From Synechococcus sp. CS-1332 (GTDB lineage Bacteria; Cyanobacteriota; Cyanobacteriia; PCC-6307; Cyanobiaceae): a stretch of DNA of 64,000 bases. Made by a program: the position numbers and the translations under genes. A model generated the notes under the pieces. That model had not been told where the DNA came from. It searched no databases and was given only the letters and a program-made list of their open reading frames with translations. Below are positions 35,057 through 43,801 of the stretch, in pieces (position 1 is the first letter of the stretch; the number at the start of each line of letters is the position of its first letter). The stretch is from the NCBI RefSeq assembly GCF_025127995.1, contig NZ_JAHLYP010000042.1, positions 148,424-212,423 on the forward strand. Direction: 5' to 3'.

Positions 35057-36153
35057 GGGTCCCCCTGGAGATAGTCGAGGATCCCGGCGCTGACCGCCAC
35101 GGCCATCCGGCGACGGAAATTGGGATCGGCCAGGCGCGGGGCGTCGACGCTGCCGGTGAGGAAGCCCATCTCCGCCAGCGCGGCCGGCATCACGGTGCGG
35201 CGGATCACAAAGAAACGGCCCGGTCGGGCCCCACGGTCGGGCGTGCCCGGCGAGACCGCCATGATCCGGGACTGGATCGCCTGGGCCAGCCGCAGGGAGC
35301 TGCCGGACTGGAAATAGAACGTTTCAACGCCATTCACATCCGGTCGGGCCATGCTCAGGGCATTGGCGTGGATGCTCACGAACACGTCGGCGTTGCTGCT
35401 GTTGGCCAGCGAGACCCGCGGCGGCAGGTCGACGTCCACGTCCGAGGTGCGGGTCATCAGCACCTGCACCCCACGCGCCTGGAGCAACTGGGCCACCTGG
35501 AGGCTCACGTCCAGCACCACATCGGTTTCCCGCAGTCCACCGATGCCCACGGCCCCCGGATCAGGCCCCCCGTGACCAGGGTCGATCACCACCCGGAAGC
35601 GGCCCCGGGGCACCGCCGGCAAGCCGTCGGTGGAGAGCGGCCGTCCCGAGGTGACCCTTCCCCTGCTGCCGAAGCCACTCGGGCGGGAGGCGGTCCAGGT
35701 CGCGGGGGCGGCCTCCATGTCGCCCTCGCCGACATTGCGGGTGAAGCCGCTGAGGGGCAGGCCGGTGAGGCTGAGGCGCCAGCGATCACGGGCCGTGCCC
35801 ACCAGGCGCAGCTGGCGCGGATCAAGGCGGGTGCCGGGCCTGAATTCGAGCACCAGCCGGGTGGTGCCGGAATCGGGCCTGCCGATGCGCACTTCCCGCA
35901 CCAGGCCACCGACGGGCACCGAACGGCTGCGTTGGGGGGCACCCGGCAGATCCACCCAGACCCGGGGACCGGTGACGCCTGAACCCTCCTCGTAGAAGGC
36001 CTGGAGCCGCACCCCCGGGGAGGTGCGCAACTCCAGCACCCCCTCCCTGCTGAGGCGCCAGGCCGAAAGGGCGCTCGCCGCCTGGGCAGGCAGGGCCCCG
36101 AGCAGCAGGGGCAGCGTCAGTAACCAGGCGAATCGCGCCGCGCGCACTCCCAT
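35053..36153 (-). CDS. N-acetylmuramoyl-L-alanine amidase with AMIN domain
   Basis: 366 residues from ATG 36153; a GTG at 36159 is two codons upstream. A signal peptide (FAWLLTLPLLLGALPAQA) sends it to the periplasm. An AMIN-type domain (about 30-140) helps localise it at septa. The zinc-dependent Amidase_3 domain has FRVVIDPGHGGPDPGAVGIG, DVVLDVSLQVAQLL, VFVSIHANAL and ALAEMGFLTGSVD, with the expected zinc ligands and glutamate. It cleaves peptide stems from peptidoglycan during daughter cell separation. It sits between a nitrilase-family gene and murI, overlapping murI by four bases. Confidence 0.93.
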   Translation of the reverse strand: MGVRAARFAWLLTLPLLLGALPAQAASALSAWRLSREGVLELRTSPGVRLQAFYEEGSGVTGPRVWVDLPGAPQRSRSVPVGGLVREVRIGRPDSGTTRLVLEFRPGTRLDPRQLRLVGTARDRWRLSLTGLPLSGFTRNVGEGDMEAAPATWTASRPSGFGSRGRVTSGRPLSTDGLPAVPRGRFRVVIDPGHGGPDPGAVGIGGLRETDVVLDVSLQVAQLLQARGVQVLMTRTSDVDVDLPPRVSLANSSNADVFVSIHANALSMARPDVNGVETFYFQSGSSLRLAQAIQSRIMAVSPGTPDRGARPGRFFVIRRTVMPAALAEMGFLTGSVDAPRLADPNFRRRMAVAVSAGILDYLQGDP

Positions 36154-36159
36154 GAACAC

Positions 36160-36978
36160 TCAGAAAAGGGCCGGATGACGGTGCTGCAGGCTCGGCATCT
36201 GGGCACGGACCCTGGCCTCATGGGCCATGTCGACCGGGGCCATCGCCAGTCCCGGCTCCACCCCCGCGTCGGCCATCACGGTGCCCCAGGGGTCGATCAC
36301 CAGAGCATGGCCATGGGTCTGGCGGCGTCCGTAGTGGAGTCCGGTCTGGGCGGGCGCCAGGACGTAGGCGGTGTTCTCGATCGCCCGGGCCTGGAGCAGC
36401 ACCTGCCAATGATCCTTGCCGGTGTAGGCCGTGAAAGCGGCCGGGATCATCAGCAACTGGGCGCCAGCACCGGCCAGCTGGCGGTAGAGCTCGGGGAAGC
36501 GAACGTCGTAACAGATGGACAGACCGATGCGGCAGAGCCCCGGCACGTCGACCACGGGGGGCAGGTCGTGGCCAGGTTGCACCGTCGCGGACTCCCGATA
36601 GGTGATGCCGTCAGGCAGATCCACGTCGAAGAGGTGGATCTTGTCGTAGCGGGCCAGGAGCTGGCCTTCCCGACCCACCAGTTCGGCGCGGTTGAAGGTC
36701 TGGCCCTCGCCGGCCGGCACCGGAAACCCGCCGCCGAGCAGGGTCACCTGATAGCGGCGGGCCATGGTGACCAGGAAGCGGCTGCAGCGCTCGGCCAGGA
36801 TCGGCGCCAGCTCAAGCCGGCGTGCGTCATCGCCCATGAAGGCGAAGTTTTCGGGCAGACCGACCAGGTCGGCGCCACGGCGGGCCGCCAGCTCGATCAG
36901 CTCCTCGGCCGCCGAGAAGTTGGCGTCCGGGTCCGGCGTGCTGGTGAGTTGCAGCGCCGCTGCCAGAAAACTGCTCAC
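36160..36978 (-). CDS. Carbon-nitrogen hydrolase, NIT1-like (omega-amidase/nitrilase branch)
   Basis: 272 residues. The catalytic triad is visible: Glu in VGLPENFAFMGDD, Lys in YDKIHLFDVDLPDG, Cys in GLSICYDVRFPELYRQ. The HLFDVDLPDG and RESATVQPG segments place it in the Nit1/Nit2-like branch that hydrolyses deaminated glutathione or omega-amides. I infer a metabolite-repair role. GTG 36978. The stop is followed directly by the amidase gene (6 bases), consistent with an operon from comB to sds. Confidence 0.9.
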   Translation of the reverse strand: MSSFLAAALQLTSTPDPDANFSAAEELIELAARRGADLVGLPENFAFMGDDARRLELAPILAERCSRFLVTMARRYQVTLLGGGFPVPAGEGQTFNRAELVGREGQLLARYDKIHLFDVDLPDGITYRESATVQPGHDLPPVVDVPGLCRIGLSICYDVRFPELYRQLAGAGAQLLMIPAAFTAYTGKDHWQVLLQARAIENTAYVLAPAQTGLHYGRRQTHGHALVIDPWGTVMADAGVEPGLAMAPVDMAHEARVRAQMPSLQHRHPALF

Positions 36979-37039
36979 CGCCGGACCGCTCCAAGACCGG
37001 CGAATCGTAAGGGAGCCGCCAAGGGGGGCAAGGCGCGCC

Positions 37040-37795
37040 TCAACTGGCGCGCAGCACCCCGGGTTCGGCCTGGAGCGGCACGATCTCCAGGCTGTCCACA
37101 GCGGCGCAGCAGGCGAAGTCGGCGTCGTGGTTGCCGAGGCCGATCAGGCGCTGGCCGTGGCTGGCGCTGCGCAGGCAGGTCTCGGTGTCATGGCGCCACT
37201 GCTGCCAGAGGGCCAGGGCCGCCAGCATCTCGTCGTTGGCGCAGCGGACCCCCATATGGGGCGCCACCGCCAGCTCGATCGCGGCCGAAGCCACGGCCCC
37301 CGCCGCCAGGCTGTCCTCAAGGGAGTAATCCCCTTCCCAGCCGCTGCCCACGATCCACACCCGCAGGGCCCGACGCTCGATCAGCCGCCGGGCCACGGCG
37401 GTGCGGTTGGGCAGGCAGGCGGTGAGCAACAAGGGCACCGCCTGGACCCGGTCGAGGGAGCGGGTGCCGTTGGTGGTGCTCAGGAAGATGCGCTTGCTCT
37501 CCACCCGCTCCGGGGTGACCGCCAGGGGGGAATTGCCGAGGTCGTAGCCCTCCACCCGTTTGCCGCCCCGCTCCCCGGCCCGTAGCCGGCGGGCGGCCGG
37601 CCAGTCGGCTGCGGCCGCTTCGAGGGCGCCCAGATCGGCAAAGGCCTGGATCGCCTCCGCCCCGTTCTGCAGCGCCCAGGCGATGGTGGTCGTGGCCCGC
37701 AGCACGTCGATGACCACGGCCGCATCGGGGCCGTCCTCCTCGGGAGAACGCAGGGGGGGAACCGCTTCGGAGGTGTGGAAGTAGGAGAGCAGCAC
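37040..37795 (-). CDS. comB: ComB-family 2-phosphosulfolactate phosphatase-like protein
   Basis: 251 residues. Family landmarks: [20 protein letters not shown], LAGERxG-like [34 protein letters not shown] and [21 protein letters not shown]. In methanogens ComB dephosphorylates phosphosulfolactate for coenzyme M; in cyanobacteria the substrate is unproven, since they do not make coenzyme M. GTG 37795. Divergent from ubiD; nitrilase follows after 61 bases on the same strand. Confidence 0.85.
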   Translation of the reverse strand: MLLSYFHTSEAVPPLRSPEEDGPDAAVVIDVLRATTTIAWALQNGAEAIQAFADLGALEAAAADWPAARRLRAGERGGKRVEGYDLGNSPLAVTPERVESKRIFLSTTNGTRSLDRVQAVPLLLTACLPNRTAVARRLIERRALRVWIVGSGWEGDYSLEDSLAAGAVASAAIELAVAPHMGVRCANDEMLAALALWQQWRHDTETCLRSASHGQRLIGLGNHDADFACCAAVDSLEIVPLQAEPGVLRAS

Positions 37796-37882
37796 GGGAC
37801 GCGGTCGCTACGGGGGTGCGTCACAGTAGGCAGCAGCTCGACGGCGCAGGACGACGTGGCGGGAGTGGTGGCGGATGGGGTT

Positions 37883-39442
37883 GTGAGCGGCAAAGCGCTC
37901 GGGCGGCAACGCAATCTGCGCGATTTCCTGGCGTTGCTGGAGAAGCGCGGCCAGCTGCGGCGTATCTCGGCGCCGGTGGACCCGGATCTGGAACTGGCGG
38001 CCATCGCCGATCGGGTGTTGGCCATGGGCGGCCCGGCCCTGCTGTTCGAGAACGTGATCGGCTCCCCCATGCCGGTGGCCGTCAATCTGATGGGCACGGT
38101 GGAACGGGTGCTGTGGAGCATGGGCATGGAACGGCCCGAGGAGCTCGAGGCCCTCGGTGAGCGCCTGGCCCTGCTGCAGCAGCCCCGGCCGCCGAAGGGG
38201 CTCAAGGAGGTGATGAAGTTCGGGGGGGTGTTCTGGGATCTGGTGCGGGCCCGGCCCGACCGCGACCTCACCCCCCCCTGCCACCAGCAGGTGCTGCGGG
38301 GCGAGCAGGTGAACCTGGAGCGCCTGCCCCTGCTGCGCCCCTGGCCGGGGGATGCGGGCGGGGTGATCACCCTGGGGCTGGTGATCACCAAGGACCCCGA
38401 AACCGGGGTTCCCAACGTCGGCGTCTACCGGCTGCAGCGCCAGTCGATCAACAGCGCCACCGTGCACTGGCTGAGCGTGCGAGGCGGCGCCCGACACCTG
38501 CGCAAAGCAGCGGCACTGGGCCGCAAGCTGGAGGTGGCGGTGGCGATCGGTGTGCATCCACTGCTGGTGATGGCGGCGGCCACCCCGATTCCGGTGCAGC
38601 TGAGCGAGTGGCTGTTCGCAGGCCTCTACGCCGGTGAGGGCGTGCGACTGGCCCGCTGCAAAACCCTCGACCTGGAGGTCCCCTCCCACAGCGAAGTGGT
38701 GCTGGAGGGCACGATCACCCCCGGGGACTATCTCCCCGACGGCCCCTGCGGCGACCACATGGGCTTCTACGGCGGTGAGGAGGACTCTCCCCTGGTGCGC
38801 TTCCACTGCGTCACCCAGCGCCGTGATCCGATCTTCCTGACCACCTTCAGCGGCCGCCCCCCCAAGGAGGAGGCCATGCTGGCGATCGCCCTCAACCGCA
38901 TCTACACGCCGATCCTGCGCCAGCAGATCCCGGAGATCGTTGATTTCTTCCTGCCCATGGAGGGCCTCAGCTACAAGTTGGCGGTGATCGCCATCGACAA
39001 GGCCTACCCGGGCCAGGCCAAGCGGGCGGCCATGGCCTTCTGGAGCGCCCTGCCCCAGTTCACCTACACCAAGTTCGTGGTGGTGGTCGACAAATCGATC
39101 GCGATCCGCGATCCGCGCCAGGTGATCTGGGCGATCAGCGCCCAGGTGGATCCGCAGCGGGACCTGTTCGTGCTGGAGGACACCCCCTTCGACTCGCTCG
39201 ATTTCGCCAGCGAACGGCTCGGGCTCGGAGGCCGGCTGGCCATCGACGCCACCACCAAGATCGGCCCGGAGAAACGCCATGACTGGGGCCAGGCCCTGGG
39301 CCGGGATGCGGCCCTGGAGGCCCGGGTGGATGGTCGCTGGAGCGAACTGGGCCTCGATGATCTGGGCCAGGGCGAGCCGGACCCCGCCCTGTTCGGCTAC
39401 ACGTTGGAGTACGTGCTGGAGCGCCTCGCCGCTGGCCGCTGA
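37883..39442 (+). CDS. UbiD-family decarboxylase
   Basis: About 519 residues from GTG 37883; GTG 37856, 37865 and 37868 are also possible, and the ATG at 37775 is too far upstream because it overlaps comB. UbiD enzymes use prenylated FMN to decarboxylate aromatic or unsaturated acids. Here it probably acts on 4-hydroxy-3-polyprenylbenzoate in quinone synthesis. Landmarks: DFLALLEKRGQLRRISAPV, GVYRLQRQSINSATVHW, VVLEGTITPGDYLPDGPCGD and the C-terminal FDSLDFASERLGLGGRLAID. ubiX is not in the window. Its stop overlaps the Rrf2 start. Confidence 0.92.
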   Translation: MSGKALGRQRNLRDFLALLEKRGQLRRISAPVDPDLELAAIADRVLAMGGPALLFENVIGSPMPVAVNLMGTVERVLWSMGMERPEELEALGERLALLQQPRPPKGLKEVMKFGGVFWDLVRARPDRDLTPPCHQQVLRGEQVNLERLPLLRPWPGDAGGVITLGLVITKDPETGVPNVGVYRLQRQSINSATVHWLSVRGGARHLRKAAALGRKLEVAVAIGVHPLLVMAAATPIPVQLSEWLFAGLYAGEGVRLARCKTLDLEVPSHSEVVLEGTITPGDYLPDGPCGDHMGFYGGEEDSPLVRFHCVTQRRDPIFLTTFSGRPPKEEAMLAIALNRIYTPILRQQIPEIVDFFLPMEGLSYKLAVIAIDKAYPGQAKRAAMAFWSALPQFTYTKFVVVVDKSIAIRDPRQVIWAISAQVDPQRDLFVLEDTPFDSLDFASERLGLGGRLAIDATTKIGPEKRHDWGQALGRDAALEARVDGRWSELGLDDLGQGEPDPALFGYTLEYVLERLAAGR

Positions 39443-39888
39443 TGCTGCGCCGCAGCGGCATCTACGCCCTCAAGGCCCTGCTGGAGCTGGCCCTTGATCC
39501 ACCGCGCTGGCAGTCGGTGAACGCCCTGGCCCTGGCCCAGGACCTGCCCGCCCCGATGCTGGAGCAGCTGATGCTGAAGCTGCGCCGGGCCGCCCTGGTG
39601 GAGTCCAGGCGGGGCCGGCAGGGGGGCTACCGGCTGCGGCGCCTGCCCGCCGACCTGCCCCTGGCGGCGATCCTGGCGGCCGTGGAAGCCCCGACCGCCA
39701 GTCTGGTGGCCGGAGCGGAGCCCGAGGAGGACCCCCAGCCCAGCGACCGGGTGACCAGGGTGCTCAACCGGCGCCTGCTGCAGGCCCTGGAGCGGGAACT
39801 GGACCGACTCACCCTGGAGGACCTGCTGTTCGACCTGCGCAGCGCCCGGGCGGCCGTCAGCGAATCCGGGGGGCTGCTGCTGGGCTGA
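39442..39888 (+). CDS. Rrf2-family transcriptional regulator without cysteines
   Basis: 148 residues. Winged helix-turn-helix start (RRSGIYALKALLELAL), the recognition region ALAQDLPAPMLEQLMLKLRR and the wing LVESRRGRQGGYRL, as in IscR/CymR. No cysteine occurs in the protein, so the [Fe-S] clusters used by IscR or NsrR cannot form. Sensing, if any, must be by another route. The first base overlaps the ubiD stop (TGATG), so it may regulate or be co-expressed with ubiD. Its 3' end overlaps the ubiG-like pseudogene on the other strand. Confidence 0.88.
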   Translation: MLRRSGIYALKALLELALDPPRWQSVNALALAQDLPAPMLEQLMLKLRRAALVESRRGRQGGYRLRRLPADLPLAAILAAVEAPTASLVAGAEPEEDPQPSDRVTRVLNRRLLQALERELDRLTLEDLLFDLRSARAAVSESGGLLLG

Positions 39889-40449
39889 GGCGGGCGACAC
39901 CGATGAGCTTCACCGCCAGGTCGTCGTCGAAATCAACCTGGAAGCCACCTTTGCGCAGATCATGCAACAGCCGGCCCAGAGTGCGCAGCGGACCACGGCC
40001 GAAGAGATCCACGCCCTGCATCTTGATAGCGCTGAATCCACTGGCCACCAACCAACCCTCAAGGGCCTCGGGAGTATCGACAGGCTCCAGAATATCGACC
40101 TAGATCACCACATCAACATGTCCAGCGGCGAAAGAATGTTGCTCCGCCAGTCCCACCCGGTCATCGATCTCCAGACCCGACACGGCCGCATGGCGTCAGG
40201 CCGCCTCAAGGCAGGGGCCGGAAGGGTCGATCCCGCTCAGACGGGCGCCCCGGCGCGCCAGAAACTCTCAGGTGACGCCGCCGCCGCCGCCCACATCCAG
40301 CACGCAAAGATTCCCCCACTGGGGAACGAATCGATCGAAAAAGAGAAAGCGAAGCGGGGTGATTTGGCTGCGTGGAACGCTCGTGGCGTTCTCGACCCAC
40401 CAACAACCAGCCTGTTGATCGTAGGATGAATAATTATTGCGCAACAAGG
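39857..40449 (-). pseudogene. UbiG-like SAM methyltransferase pseudogene with three in-frame stops
   Basis: One minus-strand frame carries recognisable UbiG-type sequence all the way through. It opens LRNNYSSYDQQAGCWW, then LRFLFFDRFVPQWGN and the SAM motif CVLDVGGGGGVT. In-frame stops occur at 40268-40270 (TGA), 40196-40198 (TGA) and 40100-40102 (TAG), with good family sequence between them (EFLARRGARLSGIDPSGPCL, AAVSGLEIDDRVGLAEQHSF). It resumes after a missing central part with LVASGFSAIKMQGVDLFGRG and ends at LHDLRKGGFQVDF. About 60 internal residues compared with the family seem lost. Clearly decayed, but not frameshifted. GC is 57% in a sampled line. Confidence 0.88.
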
Positions 40450-41192
40450 TGGCGGCGCCGTCGGTTTCGATCATTATCCCGACCCTCAATGAAGCCGGTC
40501 ACCTGGGACGCACCCTGAACCAGCTGGAGATCCTCGATCCCGCTGCCGACGAGGTGATCGTTGTGGATGGCGGCAGCACCGATGCCACCCTGGCCAGGGC
40601 CCACGTGTACGGCTGCCGGGTGATCCATTCGGAGCCGGCGGGGCGGGCGGCGCAGATGAACCGGGGTGCGGCCGAGGCCCGCGGCGAGATCCTCTGTTTC
40701 CTCCATGCCGACACTCTGGTGCCTTCGGATCTGGTGCAGCTGGTTGCCGTGACCCTGGCTGACCCGGCCATCAGCTGTGGTGGCTTCATTGCACTGATGC
40801 GGGGTGAGCGCCGCACCCGCTGGGGCGTGAGCCTGCACAACGCCCTCAAGACCCACTATGCGGCGCTGCTGTTCCGGCCCCATCGCTACGTCCTGCACGG
40901 CTTTCGGGTGCTGTTCGGCGACCAGGTGATGTTCTGCCGCCGGCGCGACTTCGAGCGCTGCGGAGGCTTCGACGACGCCCTGCCGATCATGGAGGACGCC
41001 GATCTCTGTGAGCGGCTGGGCCGGCTGGGCCGCATCCGTCAGGTCAACCGGGTGGTGGAATCCTCCGACCGCCGGGTGGCGCGCTGGGGATCCTGGAAGG
41101 CCACCGGGATCTACCTGATGATTGGCCTGCTCTGGGGCCTGGGCGTGCCGGCGTCAGAGCTGAAGCGCTTCTACGGCGAAATCAGCGATTGA
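40437..41192 (+). CDS. Family 2 glycosyltransferase (TIGR04283-like)
   Basis: 251 residues. A GT-A fold glycosyltransferase: SVSIIIPTLNEAGHLGRTL, VIVVDGGSTDATLARA, then RAAQMNRGAAEARGEILCFL with the acidic HADT in place of a DxD motif. GFRVLFGDQVMFCRRRDFE, FDDALPIMEDADLCERLG and a C-terminal hydrophobic helix (GIYLMIGLLWGLGVPA) complete the TIGR04283 pattern, a family linked in some organisms to arsenosugar or poly-glycan synthesis. Acceptor unknown. TTG 40437 opens the frame; GTG 40449 is an equally plausible start. It overlaps the start of the ubiG-like pseudogene across a TTGCGCAA palindrome. Confidence 0.85.
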   Translation: MRNKVAAPSVSIIIPTLNEAGHLGRTLNQLEILDPAADEVIVVDGGSTDATLARAHVYGCRVIHSEPAGRAAQMNRGAAEARGEILCFLHADTLVPSDLVQLVAVTLADPAISCGGFIALMRGERRTRWGVSLHNALKTHYAALLFRPHRYVLHGFRVLFGDQVMFCRRRDFERCGGFDDALPIMEDADLCERLGRLGRIRQVNRVVESSDRRVARWGSWKATGIYLMIGLLWGLGVPASELKRFYGEISD

Positions 41193-41195
41193 CAC

Positions 41196-41882
41196 TCAGC
41201 CGTTGAGCGCCCAGTCGTAGGGGAGAAAGCTGAGCCTGACGCCAGCCGGTAACGCCAGCTCCGGGCGGTAGCTGCCCACGTAGGCGCCGATGGAAGGCGC
41301 CACCGCCAGAAAGTCGCGGCTGTACCACTGGAAGATCCGGCTGACGTACAGACGGCCATTGACCGGATCGAAGCGCAGCTTGTGTGGATGCTGCAGGAAG
41401 CGCAGGGCGTCCTCGTCCAGCTGGGCCTCGAGCTGCTCGGGCCGGTAGGCCTCCGGCCGCAGCAGGGGGCAGCCGACAGCGGCGCAGACCAGGGCGAAAT
41501 GGAGGCGGGGGTCGCCGTAGCGGGGCCGAAGAATCTCGTGCTCGATGCGGTTGAGGCTGAGGGACTGGCCCTGCAGGCTGATCACCGGCCGGGAGAAGAA
41601 GGCCAGGAAGGACGGCCAGTTGGGCACCCCGGCGATGGTGGGGCGAATCGAGGCCAGTGGGAAGCGCGCCAGCACCTCGCGGATCACCAGGGCGTTGTAG
41701 AGGTTGATCCAGAGGGCCATGGCGCCGGCCCTGGAGCCAGATTCCGGATCGAAGGGGCGCTGGGACGCCAGCCAGTTCTCCAGTTCAGCGGCGCCCTGGC
41801 GTTGCCAGGCGCCGTAATCAACCCGCCCGCGGCCATCGACGTGGCGGCGGAGCAGGCCATCCCAGGTGGCGACGTCGATCAT
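41196..41882 (-). CDS. DUF547 protein
   Basis: 228 residues from ATG 41882 (MIDVATWDGLLRRHVDG); another ATG lies at 41912. Pattern of DUF547: VDYGAWQRQGAAELENWLAS, ALWINLYNALVIREVLARFP, HEILRPRYGDPRLHFALVCA and AAVGCPLLRPEAYRPEQLE. The WINxYNAxxI and HFALxCAxxGCP stretches are the family hallmarks. They resemble papain/transglutaminase-like folds by distant comparison, but biochemical function is unknown. Convergent with the glycosyltransferase; only 3 bases separate the stops. Confidence 0.85.
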   Translation of the reverse strand: MIDVATWDGLLRRHVDGRGRVDYGAWQRQGAAELENWLASQRPFDPESGSRAGAMALWINLYNALVIREVLARFPLASIRPTIAGVPNWPSFLAFFSRPVISLQGQSLSLNRIEHEILRPRYGDPRLHFALVCAAVGCPLLRPEAYRPEQLEAQLDEDALRFLQHPHKLRFDPVNGRLYVSRIFQWYSRDFLAVAPSIGAYVGSYRPELALPAGVRLSFLPYDWALNG

Positions 41883-41976
41883 GCGGCAACCCTTCAGGAC
41901 CCATCGTTCCATGCCCCTGAAGGGGACTGGTGATCCGTACCGGGGCAGCCACGGCAACGATTCCTACGCTGGACCC

Positions 41977-42306
41977 ATGGTTCCCGCCCCCTCCCTGCCC
42001 GATCCCACCGGCCCGCTGCTGGAGGAGATCCTGGTGCCGCTGCTGCAGGACTACGCCGAGTCCTTCGATCGCGGCTTGCTGCTGCTCGAGCACTGCCCAG
42101 AGGCGGTGATGGCTGCCGGCGACCAGGCCAACCTGCGCGAGCGCCTCGATGAGGCGTGCCGTTCCCTGGCGGCGGCACGGTCCCTGCGGGCCGCTGCCCC
42201 CAAACCCATGGGCCTGGCCATGGAGACGATCACCCCCTGGCACCGGCTGGTGGTGGAGGTCTGGAGCCTGTCGGCCAGGTTGCGGGCGATCGGTATCCGA
42301 CCCTGA
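41977..42306 (+). CDS. DUF2605 protein
   Basis: 109 residues from ATG 41977 (MVPAPSLPDPTGPLLEEIL). Similar to the small cyanobacterial DUF2605 family: LVPLLQDYAESFDRGLLLLE, RERLDEACRSLAAARSLRAA and METITPWHRLVVEVWSLS. Predicted all-helical and soluble. No known function; members usually stand next to a DUF2973 gene, which I do not see here. Divergent from DUF547 (94 bases between starts) and 41 bases ahead of aroA. Confidence 0.7.
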   Translation: MVPAPSLPDPTGPLLEEILVPLLQDYAESFDRGLLLLEHCPEAVMAAGDQANLRERLDEACRSLAAARSLRAAAPKPMGLAMETITPWHRLVVEVWSLSARLRAIGIRP

Positions 42307-42347
42307 ACGGTGGGCCCTGATCCGGCCGCTCCATAGGATCACTCCAG

Positions 42348-43709
42348 TTGGCGCAACAGCTCTTGTCCTCTTCCACGAGCGTTGATGCCAGCGTGGCCGT
42401 CTTGCCAGAGCCCTTGATGCTGCCGGCCGGCGGCAGCCTGCGGGGGAATGTGACGGTGCCCGGCGATAAATCAATCTCCCACCGCTCACTCCTCTTCGGG
42501 GCCATCGCCGAAGGGCCCACCCGCATCGAAGGGCTCCTTCCCGCCGAAGACCCCCTCAGCACCGCCGCCTGCCTGCGGGCCATGGGCGTGACCGTATCGG
42601 CGATCAGCGCCGGCCAGCCGGTGATCGTGGGGGGGGTAGGCCTCGATGGGCTGCGCGAGCCCGCCGACGTGCTCGATTGCGGCAATTCCGGCACCACCAT
42701 GCGGTTGATGCTGGGGTTGCTGGCCGGCCGGGCGGGGCGCCACTTCGTGCTCAGCGGGGATGCCTCCCTGCGTTCCCGGCCGATGGGGCGGGTGGGCGTC
42801 CCCCTGGCCCAGATGGGGGCCCACATCCAGGGGCGCGAGAACGGCAACCTGGCCCCCCTGGCCGTCCAGGGCCAGAGCCTCCACGGCGGTGTGATCGGCA
42901 CGCCGGTGGCCTCGGCCCAGGTGAAGAGTGCCTTGCTGCTGGCCGCCCTGACGGCGAGCGGGCCCACCACCGTGATCGAACCGGCCCCCACCCGCGACCA
43001 CAGCGAGCGCATGCTGCGGGCCTTCGGCGCCGACCTGGTCGTGGATGGCGACCAGGGGCGGTTCATCACCGTGCGCCCCGGACCCGCCCTGCGGGGACAG
43101 ACAGTGGTGGTGCCCGGCGACATCAGCTCCGCCGCGTTCTGGCTGGTGGCGGCGGCAATCACGCCGGGGGCCGATCTCACCGTTGAAAATGTGGGGCTCA
43201 ACCCCAGTCGAACCGGCATTCTCGATGTGCTGACCGCCATGGGGGCCCGCTTCACGCTGCTCAACGCCCGCGATGTGGCCGGCGAACCGGTGGGGGATCT
43301 GCGGGTGCAGCACGGCCCCCTGAAGGCGTTCCGCATCGAGGAACCGATGATCCCCCGCCTGGTGGATGAGATCCCCGTGCTGGCGGTGGCGGCCTGCTGC
43401 GCCGAGGGGGTCAGCCGCATCAGCGGCGCCGCCGAGCTGCGGGTGAAGGAGACCGACCGCCTGGCGGTGATGGCCCGGCAGCTGTCGGCGATGGGGGCCA
43501 GGCTCCAGGAGCACGCCGATGGCCTCAGCATCGAAGGTCCCACCCCGTTGCACGGGGCTGAGGTAGACAGCGAAACCGACCACCGGGTGGCGATGAGCCT
43601 GGCGGTGGCCTCCCTGGTGGCCCGGGGCGACACCTGCCTGCGGCGACCGGAGGCCGCCGCCGTCTCTTACCCAGGCTTCTGGGAGGACCTGGCCCGCTTG
43701 CGCCACTGA
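42348..43709 (+). CDS. aroA: 5-enolpyruvylshikimate-3-phosphate synthase
   Basis: 453 residues. Joins PEP to shikimate-3-phosphate in the aromatic amino acid pathway. Motifs: [74 protein letters not shown] and [28 protein letters not shown] with LAG indicates the class II type common in bacteria that tolerate glyphosate, but resistance is not tested. The first 20 residues are not conserved; TTG 42348 opens the frame and the true start may lie slightly downstream. Confidence 0.96.
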   Translation: MAQQLLSSSTSVDASVAVLPEPLMLPAGGSLRGNVTVPGDKSISHRSLLFGAIAEGPTRIEGLLPAEDPLSTAACLRAMGVTVSAISAGQPVIVGGVGLDGLREPADVLDCGNSGTTMRLMLGLLAGRAGRHFVLSGDASLRSRPMGRVGVPLAQMGAHIQGRENGNLAPLAVQGQSLHGGVIGTPVASAQVKSALLLAALTASGPTTVIEPAPTRDHSERMLRAFGADLVVDGDQGRFITVRPGPALRGQTVVVPGDISSAAFWLVAAAITPGADLTVENVGLNPSRTGILDVLTAMGARFTLLNARDVAGEPVGDLRVQHGPLKAFRIEEPMIPRLVDEIPVLAVAACCAEGVSRISGAAELRVKETDRLAVMARQLSAMGARLQEHADGLSIEGPTPLHGAEVDSETDHRVAMSLAVASLVARGDTCLRRPEAAAVSYPGFWEDLARLRH

Positions 43710-43801
43710 ACCGGCGGAGGCGGCCAACCTGACGGCGTCAGCGGACTGGGCTGCTCCCGAAGACACCGGTAGATTCCGGCGCAGTCGCCCCGCCGTCGCC
43801 G

